Positions 28,412 to 37,269 of a stretch of DNA of 64,000 nucleotides are shown here, piece by piece. The notes beneath the pieces were generated by a model, which ran no database searches, was not told the DNA's origin, and saw only the letters and a list, made by a program, of their open reading frames with translations. Within the stretch, counting starts at the first letter, position 1. Each line of letters begins with the position of its first letter. The translations under genes and the position numbers were made by a program. Location of the stretch: positions 108,649-172,648 of the forward strand of contig NZ_FOUU01000002.1 of the NCBI RefSeq assembly GCF_900114975.1, in the 5' to 3' direction. Origin of the DNA: Thermodesulforhabdus norvegica. Its GTDB lineage: Bacteria > Desulfobacterota > Syntrophobacteria > Syntrophobacterales > Thermodesulforhabdaceae.

Positions 28412-28908
28412 TGACCGCTGACGGTTTCAGAAACGAAGTACTGGGAGTTATCCGTCGCTGGGAGCTCCGTGGGCTACCTCCCCGGTGGACCCTTATAAAC
28501 ACTCTTAAAGAACTCAAGAAACGCCGCGATACGGTAGTTGCCTCTCTTTTTGAAAGCCCTCCTTTGATCCTGACTGCAACTCTTGATGACGGATGGGGAG
28601 TGGGCATTGAGGTAATTCACGCCGCCTGTGATGTTCTGGGTATCCCTTATGTTTTTCTGGGGTTGATCGTTTCACCCGAAGTCATAATCAGGAAATGCGA
28701 AGAACTTCGACCGGGTGTTCTGGGACTTACAGTTCTCCATGAGTCCAGCCTGATGGATCTGAAGAGCCTTGATCAGAATCTCCCGGAAAATGTGCTGATC
28801 CTTGTGGGAGGTATGTGGATCGATTGCCGGGAGTTCTCGAGAAGATTGAAGTACCTGAAAAACGTGCTTGACTTTATGAAATTCTTTCTTGAACCCCCGG
28901 GGAAGTGA
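28408..28908 (+). CDS. B12-binding-fold-like protein of unknown function
   Basis: 166 aa starting ATGATG over the rdgB stop. Residues 58-140 look like a cobalamin-binding Rossmann fold: a DDGWGVGIEVIHAACDVLG helix, PYVFLGLIVSPEVIIRKC and PGVLGLTVLHES followed by ENVLILVGG. The DxHxxG motif that ligates cobalt in corrinoid proteins is absent (DDGWGVG in its place), so cofactor binding is doubtful. I do not know its function. Placement in the tat-rdgB operon gives no clear hint. Confidence 0.65.
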   Translation: MMTADGFRNEVLGVIRRWELRGLPPRWTLINTLKELKKRRDTVVASLFESPPLILTATLDDGWGVGIEVIHAACDVLGIPYVFLGLIVSPEVIIRKCEELRPGVLGLTVLHESSLMDLKSLDQNLPENVLILVGGMWIDCREFSRRLKYLKNVLDFMKFFLEPPGK

Positions 28909-28922
28909 AAAGCCCCCGGGGG
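28894..28922. terminator. GC-rich hairpin between convergent genes
   Basis: CCCCCGGGG (28894-28902) and CCCCGGGGG (28914-28922) flank a short A-rich loop, between the B12-like gene and thi4, overlapping the end of the former. No T-run follows, so termination is plausible, not certain. Confidence 0.4.
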
Positions 28923-28929
28923 CATGTTC

Positions 28930-29718
28930 TCAGCTTCCCTGCTTGAGGCGCTCGTCGATCAGATGGGCTACTTTTTCGCCGGAAAGAAGCATACCTCCGA
29001 AGATGGGACCCATTCTCGGACCGCCAAAAGTAGCGTTTGCTGCCATTCCGGCAACGAACAGACCGGGAAAAACTTCTCGGGTATTTTCCAGTGTTAGTTT
29101 TTCGGCCTCCTCGGACCACATTGACTTTTCGCCTTCGATATTACCCGTTGGTGTCATTAATCTTCCCGGAACCTTCTTGTGAACCACTTTAACCACTTCG
29201 GTATCGTGCCCCGTGGCGTCCACAATGTATTTTGCTCTTATTGCGAGGGGATCCACATGCAATCCCGCAATTTCCACGGCGGACCACAGTATGACAAGAC
29301 CGATAACCCTGTTGGGGCGCATAACGACGTCTTCTACGGTGATGCCGTTAAGGATCGTTACGCCTTTCTGGATGGCTCTTGCGGCAAGAAGGCTGACGGT
29401 TTCAATGGCATCGGCCGTGTAGTAGTTCTCTTCATAACGGTTCACCCTCACGCCGAACTCTTCGAGTATCCTCCTCGCTTCATCCTGAACCACTATCTCA
29501 TTGAAAAGCATGCCTCCACCCCAGATTCCGCCTCCAACGCTGAGCTTCCTTTCGAAAATGGTTACCCTGTAACCCTTTTGAGCCAGATGGTAGCCGGCAA
29601 CAAGCCCCGAAGGCCCTGCGCCTACAATCGCCACATCAACATCGAGATTGCCAGTGATCTTAGCATGATAACGATCGATAATAGCTCTGGTAATGATAAT
29701 TTCGTTTAGCTCTGCCAT
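28930..29718 (-). CDS. thi4: Thi4-type sulfide-dependent thiazole synthase
   Basis: 262 aa. The dinucleotide-binding motif VAIVGAGPSGLVAGYHL is at residues 29-45. The residue aligned with the suicidal Cys205 of yeast Thi4 is His154 (AGLHVDPLAI), as in archaeal and anaerobic bacterial enzymes that use free sulfide catalytically with iron. The C-terminal FVAGMAANATFGGPRMGPIFGGM (split: GMAANATFGGPRMGP) is the family signature. It makes the thiazole half of thiamine from NAD, glycine and sulfide; an apt enzyme for a sulfidogenic cell. A monocistronic gene as far as seen, 12 bases after ecfT. Confidence 0.93.
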   Translation of the reverse strand: MAELNEIIITRAIIDRYHAKITGNLDVDVAIVGAGPSGLVAGYHLAQKGYRVTIFERKLSVGGGIWGGGMLFNEIVVQDEARRILEEFGVRVNRYEENYYTADAIETVSLLAARAIQKGVTILNGITVEDVVMRPNRVIGLVILWSAVEIAGLHVDPLAIRAKYIVDATGHDTEVVKVVHKKVPGRLMTPTGNIEGEKSMWSEEAEKLTLENTREVFPGLFVAGMAANATFGGPRMGPIFGGMLLSGEKVAHLIDERLKQGS

Positions 29719-29730
29719 CTTTTTCCCTCT

Positions 29731-30519
29731 TTACGATAATTTAGCCCCTAAAGCCCAATCGATTGCAAAGGTAAGTATTGCAAATACCATAATGGCAATC
29801 AATGCAAAAATGTCCTGCTTCTTCAAAGGATTGGCCTTTACAGGGAGATCCTCCCGGTAGCCTCTGGCCTGCAGGGCCGTGGCTATGTCTTCTGCTATTG
29901 TAAGGCTTCGCCTTACGAAAGCGGGCATAACATGGCGTATTATAATGCCCGGGCCGGACGACCCCGTGCGGGCTCGGGCGGCCAGTTCAATTTTGCGGTA
30001 TTCACCCATAAGGTAGGGTACGAAACGCAGGGTTAAAGTGATCATAGTAGTAAGCCTGTGGTTCCAGTGCAGAGGTAGAAACCGGAAAAAGGAATTGATA
30101 GCCTGAACCGTTTCTGATGGAGAGGTAGTGGCCGTGAGGATTACCGCAAAAGATATGAGTGTCATTATCTTCCAGCATACCACACATCCACTGATAATCC
30201 CTTCGGTGCTGAAGATTGATCTGTCAGGAGGTAGTTTCAATGCGTTCATCAGGAGAATCAGGAGGAGCAGGTACCACCAGGTTGCCGGCATTCGGAAATG
30301 GCGCAGAATGGGTTTGTGTGTCGCAAATACCGTGAGGGCCGTCAGAGTAAAGACGGCCAGCCCCGGAGGGCCGGTTTTTAAAACCAGTGTGCTCATCGTC
30401 ATAAAGGATAGCCATTTGCATCGTGCATCCCATCGGTAAAGCCATCCTTCCGAAGGGATATAGTGGAAAATTAGCTCATGATCCGCGCCGCTGGCCGAAG
30501 GCCGTATAAAGCATAGCAT
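29731..30519 (-). CDS. bioN: BioN/EcfT, transmembrane subunit of biotin ECF transporter
   Basis: 262 aa, CbiQ/EcfT family, with about five membrane helices and the cytoplasmic coupling motifs ARARTGSSG-type (AARARTGSSGPG) and ALQARGYRED that contact the ATPase. The frame opens at an ATG at 30519, overlapping bioM by 49 bases; a later start is possible, but no good alternative codon or ribosome-binding site is seen. It joins the S-component BioY to the ATPase BioM. Confidence 0.85.
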   Translation of the reverse strand: MLCFIRPSASGADHELIFHYIPSEGWLYRWDARCKWLSFMTMSTLVLKTGPPGLAVFTLTALTVFATHKPILRHFRMPATWWYLLLLILLMNALKLPPDRSIFSTEGIISGCVVCWKIMTLISFAVILTATTSPSETVQAINSFFRFLPLHWNHRLTTMITLTLRFVPYLMGEYRKIELAARARTGSSGPGIIIRHVMPAFVRRSLTIAEDIATALQARGYREDLPVKANPLKKQDIFALIAIMVFAILTFAIDWALGAKLS

Positions 30520-31223
30520 GGCGGGCGTACTCCGTATTTTTCAAGTCCCGGGAAGAGTTCTTCCGGCCTGTGGGATACACAGGCAACTCGTCCGTTGTTG
30601 AGAATAGCCAGGGCCGTTGCATAAGGAGCAACCACATCGAGGTCGTGGGTTGCTACCACCAGGGTATGTCCTTCTCGATTAAGCCTTATAAGGCAGTCGA
30701 GAACCGATCTGGTTGAAGGATAGTCGAGGTTCGCAAAAGGTTCGTCAAGCAGAAAGACCCGTGGTTTCATTGCAAGTACCGAAGCAATTGAGAGCCTTTT
30801 TTTCTCACCGCCGGAAAGAAGGTGGCAGGGTTTTTCGGCGAGATGCAGGAGATTGCAGAACTCCAGGGCCTCGAAGACCCGTTTTTCAATTTCTTGCTCC
30901 GGTAATCCCATATACTTCAACCCCAGTGAAACGTCTTCTTTAACGGTTTCGCCGAGGATCTGGTGCTCTGGATTCTGAAAGACCAGGCCGAATGTCGGCG
31001 ATTTCAATTTGCCCTTTTTGCCTTCATCCGGGCAACCGGTGACCGTGATTTCACCCTGTTGGGGCTTCAGTAGCCCCGCCATTGCTTTCAGGAGTGATGA
31101 CTTACCACTACCGTTGGGTCCGCATACTAGAAAGATAGATCCTGGAGGAATTGAAAGATCCACACTTTCAAAGGCTACGGTGCCGTCTGGGTATGTGAAC
31201 GTAAGATTTCTTATCTCTATCAT
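30471..31223 (-). CDS. bioM: BioM/EcfA, ATPase of biotin ECF transporter
   Basis: 250 aa ABC ATPase. Walker A GPNGSGKSSLLKAM, Q-loop LVFQNPEHQILGETV (typical of CbiO/EcfA), signature LSGGEKKRLSI, Walker B VFLLDEPFANLD. Its start overlaps the bioY stop by 4 bases. Powers biotin uptake; a single ATPase gene suggests a homodimer. Confidence 0.92.
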   Translation of the reverse strand: MIEIRNLTFTYPDGTVAFESVDLSIPPGSIFLVCGPNGSGKSSLLKAMAGLLKPQQGEITVTGCPDEGKKGKLKSPTFGLVFQNPEHQILGETVKEDVSLGLKYMGLPEQEIEKRVFEALEFCNLLHLAEKPCHLLSGGEKKRLSIASVLAMKPRVFLLDEPFANLDYPSTRSVLDCLIRLNREGHTLVVATHDLDVVAPYATALAILNNGRVACVSHRPEELFPGLEKYGVRPPCYALYGLRPAARIMS

Positions 31224-31756
31224 GTGGTATGAGTCCCGGCAGGTAGGATCACTTTATTTAATCTGGATGCCACTATAGCTGCTCCGGCGGCCTTGAGGGC
31301 GTCTCCGGGCAGGAAAGGAAAGCAGCCCACGGCCAAGGTTTTAGCCCAGCTCATCCCGGTAACCACGTGTAGCCACAGGAGCCCGGGAATGTAAACTATA
31401 AGCCCTCCTGCCAGCACGGCCAGAACGTTACGCCATCTTTGATTGCCAAAGGCTTGCGAATGGGAAATAAGGCCGGCAATCCATGCCGAAGCCACAAAGC
31501 CGAACAGGTATCCTCCTGTCGGCCCCACGAGATGGGCAAGACCGCTTTTCCCTCCGGCAAAAACCGGAAACCCCATTGCTCCTATAACGAGATAAAGTAT
31601 TACGCTCAGAGCGCCCCAGAGGGGTCCTAAAACCAGGCCTGAGAGAAGCACGAAGAAGTTGTTCAAAATTATGGGGACGGGCCCAATGGGAATGTAAATA
31701 TAAGCTCCGATGCACATCATAGAAGCGAACAGGGCAGAATAAACCATCTGACGCAT
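31220..31756 (-). CDS. bioY: BioY, biotin-binding S-component
   Basis: 178 aa, six membrane helices. IPIGPVPIILNNFFVLLSGLVLGP near residue 22 and KSGLAHLVGPTGGYLFGF near 70 are the BioY signatures for biotin binding. First gene of bioYMN; the promoter carries a BirA-type operator. ATG at 31756; GGAGGTGGTGG lies 5 bases upstream. Confidence 0.95.
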   Translation of the reverse strand: MRQMVYSALFASMMCIGAYIYIPIGPVPIILNNFFVLLSGLVLGPLWGALSVILYLVIGAMGFPVFAGGKSGLAHLVGPTGGYLFGFVASAWIAGLISHSQAFGNQRWRNVLAVLAGGLIVYIPGLLWLHVVTGMSWAKTLAVGCFPFLPGDALKAAGAAIVASRLNKVILPAGTHTT

Positions 31757-31794
31757 TTAACCACCACCTCCGCCAGCAGTTAAGTTACGGATTA

Positions 31795-31826
31795 ATGTTA
31801 ATAGCCTAATGTGGATTGGTTTACAA
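31795..31826. promoter_or_regulatory. BirA-type biotin operator over the bioY promoter
   Basis: On the minus strand TTGTAAACC (31826-31818) and TATTAACAT (31803-31795) are separated by 14 bases, close to the BirA consensus TTGTAAACC-N14/15-GGTTTACAA; the left half is exact, the right half keeps TTAACA. The promoter boxes TTGTAA (31826-31821) and TATTAA (31803-31798), 17 bases apart, lie inside the operator, so binding would block polymerase directly. Confidence 0.65.
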
Positions 31827-31861
31827 GTGGGATAATCGGGCGAGGGTCTTTTTTGGGGTTT

Positions 31862-32731
31862 TCAGGTGAGCTTTACCCTGAGGTACAGATCGCCTCGCTT
31901 GCCGTCGTTAGAGCTTACGTGGCCCATGCCCTTAAGTCGGATTTTTACACCCTCTCTTACTCCGGCAGGTATTTTAACCTCTACGGTTTTTAAAGAATCA
32001 AGGTGAGGTAATTTCACGGTTATATTTCCGCCTTTTTCGGCTACGTCCCGGGGAAGGTTTATGTCCATAAATACGTCGGATTCGGGTTCTTCTGGTGGCG
32101 CAGTACGGGCCGGCGGAAGAACCCCGCTTTTTTCGAGAATAAAACCTCCGATCTTCTTTCCGAGAGATCCTACAAGCCGAAGGCCCTTTTCCAAGATTGA
32201 CGGTTTACTTTGTTTCGGTATGTAGTCGTCCAGGTTAATCTTTTGGAAACTTTCACTTTTCCGTTCCCTGTGGCCGTATTGGATATGCATGGGGCCGAAT
32301 ATGAAGCCCCCGAAGAGGACGGTTCTTCCACCGAAAAAGATGCGGTTAAAAAATTGTTCGTCGAAACGTATTCCCATTCTGGAAAGTTCTCTCTGAATTT
32401 CCCGGAAAAGATCCAGGGTTTCGGGATTACGGAAAAGAGTCTGAAAGAGATCTTCCTGAGAATAGTAGAACCTTCTGCCGTATCTTTCGTAGTCCCGCCC
32501 CTTCCCGGAAAACTCTCGCATCCTGTCATATTCGGCTCTTTTGGTCGGATCTATCAGTACGGCATAGGCTTCGCTGATTTTTTTGAATCGTTCTTCTGCC
32601 TCCGGGTTACCGGGATTCCTGTCGGGATGGTATTCTAAAGCCAGTTTCCTGTAGGCTCTTTTTATTTCTTCCTTCGTTGCGTTTGGGGGTACGCCGAGGA
32701 TTTCGTAGTAATCTTCTGCTGCAAACCTCAT
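31862..32731 (-). CDS. DnaJ-domain protein, short form
   Basis: 289 aa. A J domain with HPD ([33 protein letters not shown], shown in part as [12 protein letters not shown]) covers residues 5-70. No Cys-rich zinc finger. The C-terminal part (220-289) has one substrate-binding-like beta domain: [14 protein letters not shown] and [20 protein letters not shown]. The usual second C-terminal domain is absent, so it is a truncated type III-like or DnaJ-CTD1 protein. It likely stimulates DnaK. The middle segment is unrecognised. Confidence 0.85.
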   Translation of the reverse strand: MRFAAEDYYEILGVPPNATKEEIKRAYRKLALEYHPDRNPGNPEAEERFKKISEAYAVLIDPTKRAEYDRMREFSGKGRDYERYGRRFYYSQEDLFQTLFRNPETLDLFREIQRELSRMGIRFDEQFFNRIFFGGRTVLFGGFIFGPMHIQYGHRERKSESFQKINLDDYIPKQSKPSILEKGLRLVGSLGKKIGGFILEKSGVLPPARTAPPEEPESDVFMDINLPRDVAEKGGNITVKLPHLDSLKTVEVKIPAGVREGVKIRLKGMGHVSSNDGKRGDLYLRVKLT

Positions 32732-32808
32732 GGTTACCTTCCGCTTTGTGCAAAATTAGCATTAGGACGGCTAAATTATATCCATTCCTGATGGGCAATC
32801 CACACTTT

Positions 32809-34560
32809 TTATTGTCCGCCCTGTCGATACCTGTTGCAGACTCCACAGATTTTGCATGACGGCCTTTCATTACACCCCGGCGACTCTATCCCCTGAAGTG
32901 CCCGCTCGTACTCCGAGCGAAGAAATTCTTTGCGAATCCCATGATCTATAATTTCCCAGGGGAAAAATTCTCTTTCCCCCCGTTCTCTGTAAACCCAGAA
33001 GTCGGGATTCCACTGGCTTTGCTTCATGGCACGCTGCCAGCCTGATTCGACCGCGGCTGCAACGATATCTCCCACTCGACTGTCTCCTCTGGCCAGTAAA
33101 GCCTGTACGTAGGCCCATTTGGGCATATCGGAGTGAAACCTGACGTTAGGGACTTTTCCAAGTCCTTTGCGGAGTATCTTGATCCTTTCTTTCAGCTCTT
33201 CGACCCGTTCGAAAGATGCCCATTGAAAGGGGGTAAATGGCTTGGGAACGAAGCAGTTAACGTTTACCACGAGATTTCCTGCGTTTCCTTTTCCTCTGGC
33301 CGTTTTCATCATCTCATGGCGGATTTTTTTTACCAGTCTTACGATGTCTTCCACATCTTCACGTGTTTCCGTCGGGAGACCTATCATAAAATAGAGTTTG
33401 ATGCTTCGCATCTGAGCCCTTACGAAGCTTTCTACGGCGTTTATTATCGTTTCTTCATTGATTTTCTTGTTTACAGAGCGCCTGAGTTTTTCCGACCCTG
33501 CCTCCGGAGCAATGGCGGCCGAGTGATGATCGCCTGTTTGAAGGGCTTTTACGATCGATTCTCTGAGGCCGTCTGCCCGCAGGGACGAAAAGGAGACCTG
33601 AATGTTTTCCCCTGCAAGTGCAGAGCATATAAGGTCTATATCGGGATGATCTCCCACTGCGGCACTGATAAGGCCACATCTGGAACTTCTGCCCAGGACA
33701 GAAGAGACGACTGAGTCTCCCGGATGAAACCTCGGGGGACGGTAGATGTAACCGGCAGCACAAAATCTGCATCCTCTGCCGCATCCCCTGCCTATTTCAA
33801 CCAGGGTAACATCGCTGAATTCCGTTTTGGGAGTTGTTATGACGGACCGGGCAATGGTAAAGGAATCCGATAAGGCCTTTTGAACGGGAATTCGCTCCGG
33901 GAGGTCCTTAAATTCCGGTTCAACGGTTCGCAATGTGCCGTCTGAGTTGTACTCCTCACGGTAAAATTGAGGGACATAAATTCCTTTTACGGAACGGGCA
34001 AGCTCAAGAAGCCATTCTCTGCGGTTTTTGCCTCTGGGCTGAGACCTGCAGTAATCCAGGAATGTTTTCTGGAATACTTCTGCTTCTCCAACGAATACGA
34101 AATCCATGAAGGGGGCCAGGACCTGGGGATTGAGAAAAGCCGTCACCCCTCCCATTGCAACCAGTGGGTGTTCGGCAGTCCGCTCTTTCGATCTTAAAGG
34201 AATTTTGGCCCACTTGAGTATTTTCAAAACGTTTGTGTAATCGTTTTCGAAAGGGACGGAAAATATAAGAAAATCAAAGTCTCTTACGGGTTTTTGAGAT
34301 TCCAGTGAGATAAGAGGTCCTTGATCATTTTCCAGAATTTTTTCGTCCTCGGGTTCCGGAAAAAAGACTCTTTCACAGACAACATCGTCCGGGACATTAA
34401 ACAGGCCGTAGACGGTCTGATAACCCAGGTTAGACATGCCGAGATGATATCGGTTGGGAAAGGCCAGAGCTACGGTTATCTTGCCTCCCCAGTCTTTTTT
34501 GACGGTACCTCGTTCGTGCTTAAGCCATTCAAGCTGGGTTTGTTTTAATTTCCAGAGCAT
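32809..34560 (-). CDS. B12-binding-domain-associated radical SAM protein
   Basis: 583 aa. An N-terminal Rossmann-like region (residues 25-190) resembles the cobalamin-binding half, followed by the radical SAM core with RGCGRGCRFCAAGYIYRPPR: Cys260, Cys264 and Cys267 ligate the 4Fe-4S cluster. The C-terminus has a Cys-rich tail (CNERPSCKICGVC). This architecture is the TIGR03960-type family; members are often next to or fused to a DUF2344 protein, which is not here. Function is unknown; rRNA/tRNA or peptide modification has been considered for relatives. Confidence 0.85.
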   Translation of the reverse strand: MLWKLKQTQLEWLKHERGTVKKDWGGKITVALAFPNRYHLGMSNLGYQTVYGLFNVPDDVVCERVFFPEPEDEKILENDQGPLISLESQKPVRDFDFLIFSVPFENDYTNVLKILKWAKIPLRSKERTAEHPLVAMGGVTAFLNPQVLAPFMDFVFVGEAEVFQKTFLDYCRSQPRGKNRREWLLELARSVKGIYVPQFYREEYNSDGTLRTVEPEFKDLPERIPVQKALSDSFTIARSVITTPKTEFSDVTLVEIGRGCGRGCRFCAAGYIYRPPRFHPGDSVVSSVLGRSSRCGLISAAVGDHPDIDLICSALAGENIQVSFSSLRADGLRESIVKALQTGDHHSAAIAPEAGSEKLRRSVNKKINEETIINAVESFVRAQMRSIKLYFMIGLPTETREDVEDIVRLVKKIRHEMMKTARGKGNAGNLVVNVNCFVPKPFTPFQWASFERVEELKERIKILRKGLGKVPNVRFHSDMPKWAYVQALLARGDSRVGDIVAAAVESGWQRAMKQSQWNPDFWVYRERGEREFFPWEIIDHGIRKEFLRSEYERALQGIESPGCNERPSCKICGVCNRYRQGGQ

Positions 34561-34686
34561 GGTCTGAAACTTTCGACATGGACCCGTAAGCGCCGGATTG
34601 CCGATTCGGGTTCGAAACCTACAGGAAGCTTGTTGGGTTTCGTTGGGGGTTCAACCATGCTCCGGAAAAGGTATTGACTCATTTCA

Positions 34687-36012
34687 TCAATCAACCTGCC
34701 TGCGTATGAAGGTTGGAATCGTGAGATCCTCATCCTCCGTTATGGCCTTTCGGATTCGCCTGAAAATGGATTGCTTTTTCTGCTGGCGATCTTCCTGCAG
34801 ATCCTCGTCGGGATTCCGGTTTAGATCCCTGCGGATCTCCGCTCCTCTTCCACGGCCCTGCCTTTCGAAGGGGGGAACTTCGAGATAAACATAATCCGGA
34901 TCGGGTATCATGTTTTCGGCAATCGGGTCCGCCGTTCTGACCCGCGTGGGTCTCACAACCCGGGGACTCTGCTGAACCCGTCCTTCCTGCTGTTTCCTCG
35001 TCGATCCCATGCCGGTAGCTATGACGGTAACGCGAAGCTCCTCTCCAAAGGACGGATCAATGGCAGTTCCGAGGAATATCTCTGCGTCTTCGTCAACCTC
35101 GCTGTTTATAATGCTGGATACCTCCTCGAACTCGTGCATGGTCAGATCGGGGCCGGCGGTGATATTTACGAGTATGGATTTTGCTCCGTGTATGGAAATA
35201 TCTTCCAGTAGTGGGCTTGAAATGGCCTGATTTGCTGCATCGGAGGCACGGTTTTCTCCTCTGCCGATTCCGGTGCCCATAAGCGCCATTCCGCCTTCGC
35301 TCATCACGGAACGAACATCTGCAAAATCCAGGTTTATGTATCCGGGATTGACGATGAGATCCGATATGCCTTTGACGGCGTAGTAGAGTACATCGTCGGC
35401 TTTCTTAAACATTTCCAGGAAGGTTGCCCGTTTATCTGCAAGAGTCGTTAGTCTGTCGTTGGGTATGGTGATGATGGTATCCACCACCTCTTCAAGCCTT
35501 GATAGGCCTTCCATGGCATTTTTCATACGGGCCCGTCCTTCGAAAGAAAAAGGCTTGGTTACGACGGCGACGGTCAATATGCCCAGTTCCTTGCAGACTC
35601 TTGCAACTACGGGAGCTCCTCCTGTACCGGTTCCTCCACCGAGACCGGCAGTAATGAAGACCATATCGCTTCCGTCCAGTACCTGTTTGATTTTTTCCAC
35701 TTCTTCCTCTGTCGCCTTGGCGCCGAGCTCCGGATTGCCTCCTGCTCCCAGACCGCGGGTAAGGGTGGTGCCGAGCTGAATCTTTACCGGAGCGTGACAC
35801 CTTTGCAGTATCTGGTAATCTGTATTGGCCGCTATGAATTCAACTCCGTCGAGTCCCGAGTTTATCATGTTATTTATGGCGTTGTTTCCGGCACCGCCAA
35901 TCCCGAAAACCTTAATTCGGGCCTGGGTTTCTACAAAATCCCCCGAGTTCATCATTTCGTTACCATGGGAGCCGGAAAAATCATACCTGGGCCGGTTTTT
36001 TTTCCCATCCAT
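34687..36012 (-). CDS. ftsZ: FtsZ, cell-division GTPase
   Basis: About 441 aa. Tubulin signature FITAGLGGGTGTGGAPVVA and N-terminal FGIGGAGNNAINNM bind GTP; NLDFADVRSVMSEGG is the T7-loop region. Long N-terminal leader (about 30 residues) and Arg-rich variable linker before a C-terminal DLTIPTFIRRQVD, the peptide that binds FtsA. Start ATG at 36012 has the better spacing to AAGGGGG; 36018 is also possible. Forms the Z-ring. 12-18 bases after ftsA. Confidence 0.97.
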   Translation of the reverse strand: MDGKKNRPRYDFSGSHGNEMMNSGDFVETQARIKVFGIGGAGNNAINNMINSGLDGVEFIAANTDYQILQRCHAPVKIQLGTTLTRGLGAGGNPELGAKATEEEVEKIKQVLDGSDMVFITAGLGGGTGTGGAPVVARVCKELGILTVAVVTKPFSFEGRARMKNAMEGLSRLEEVVDTIITIPNDRLTTLADKRATFLEMFKKADDVLYYAVKGISDLIVNPGYINLDFADVRSVMSEGGMALMGTGIGRGENRASDAANQAISSPLLEDISIHGAKSILVNITAGPDLTMHEFEEVSSIINSEVDEDAEIFLGTAIDPSFGEELRVTVIATGMGSTRKQQEGRVQQSPRVVRPTRVRTADPIAENMIPDPDYVYLEVPPFERQGRGRGAEIRRDLNRNPDEDLQEDRQQKKQSIFRRIRKAITEDEDLTIPTFIRRQVD

Positions 36013-36030
36013 TTTCATCCCCCTTGTTTA

Positions 36031-37269
36031 TTAAAGCTCATTCAGCCATGTTTTCAATTTTTGCCAGATCCTTCCAAGCCATCCTTCTGATTCTACACTC
36101 CTTCTTGAAAAAATCTTCTCCGAATATTCTGAGTCCGAAATGGCCGACATAATCAAACCGGCGGCAGTGGAAAACATGGGGTTTTTGATGGTATCTTGAA
36201 GTCCCCCGAAGGCATAAGGAAAACCTATTCTTACGGGAAGCTCAAATATGGTTTCGGCCAGTTCTCTAATGCCCGGAAGCAGCGCAACTCCACCGGTCAG
36301 GACTATCCCGGCGTGGAGTTGGTCTCCGTAGCCCGATCTCGTGAGTTCCCAGTCCACGATGGTGAGTATTTCGTCAACTCTGGCTTCGATAATTCGTCCC
36401 AGAAGCTGTGGGTCAACCTTTTTCATGTGGTGACCGCTTACCGATCCAACTCTTATATCGGCCGATTTATCTATCCTGCTGGCCAGAGCATTTCCGTAAG
36501 CTCGTTTGATGCGTTCGGCTTCATCCAGGGAAGTACGCAGCCCCACGGAGATGTCACTGGTTATGTTATTCCCCCCCAGACCTATTACCGCAGTATGTCT
36601 CACCGAACCGCGACTGAAGATTGCAATGTCCGTGGTTCCTCCCCCCATGTCAATTACGGCGACTCCCAGTTCCTTTTCGTCCGGGTACAGTACGGCTTTG
36701 CTCGATGCAAGAGACTCCAGAGAAAAGCTCTCGACATATAATCCTGCTTTCTCACAGCATTTTTCAATGTTCCTGAGGGCTGTTGATGCAACCGTGACTA
36801 TGTGAACCCTGACCTCCAATCTGACCCCACTCATGCCCAGAGGGTCCATGATTCCCTTTTGATCGTCCACTATAAATTCCTGAGGGATGACATGGAGAAT
36901 TTCTCGATCGTGGGGAAGGGCTATTGCTTGAGCGGCATCCATCACCCGCTCGATATCACCGGGCATAACCTCACGGTTTTTTATTGCCACAACCCCCGTG
37001 CTGTTCTCGCTCTTGATGTGCGTTCCGGCAATTCCCACATGTACACGCTCAATTTCACAGCCCGCCATAAACTGGGCATCCGAGACGGCTCTTTTTATTG
37101 CCTGGACGGTTTTGTCCACGTTTATTACCATACCACCGCGCATGCCGTAGGACGGTGAAGTTCCGACGCCAATAATGTTCAATCCCTCGGGGTTGACTTC
37201 ACCCACTACGGCGCAGATCTTGGTGGTACCCACATCAAGACCAACTATTATCTCATTACCGCGTGCCAT
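36031..37269 (-). CDS. ftsA: FtsA, actin-like Z-ring membrane tether
   Basis: 412 aa, actin fold: phosphate-1 IIVGLDVGTTKICAVVGEV, phosphate-2 VAVIDMGGGTTDIAIF, adenosine motif AGIVLTGGVALLPGI. The C-terminal amphipathic helix LGRIWQKLKTWLNEL tethers FtsZ to the membrane. Its start overlaps the ftsQ stop by 14 bases. Confidence 0.97.
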   Translation of the reverse strand: MARGNEIIVGLDVGTTKICAVVGEVNPEGLNIIGVGTSPSYGMRGGMVINVDKTVQAIKRAVSDAQFMAGCEIERVHVGIAGTHIKSENSTGVVAIKNREVMPGDIERVMDAAQAIALPHDREILHVIPQEFIVDDQKGIMDPLGMSGVRLEVRVHIVTVASTALRNIEKCCEKAGLYVESFSLESLASSKAVLYPDEKELGVAVIDMGGGTTDIAIFSRGSVRHTAVIGLGGNNITSDISVGLRTSLDEAERIKRAYGNALASRIDKSADIRVGSVSGHHMKKVDPQLLGRIIEARVDEILTIVDWELTRSGYGDQLHAGIVLTGGVALLPGIRELAETIFELPVRIGFPYAFGGLQDTIKNPMFSTAAGLIMSAISDSEYSEKIFSRRSVESEGWLGRIWQKLKTWLNEL

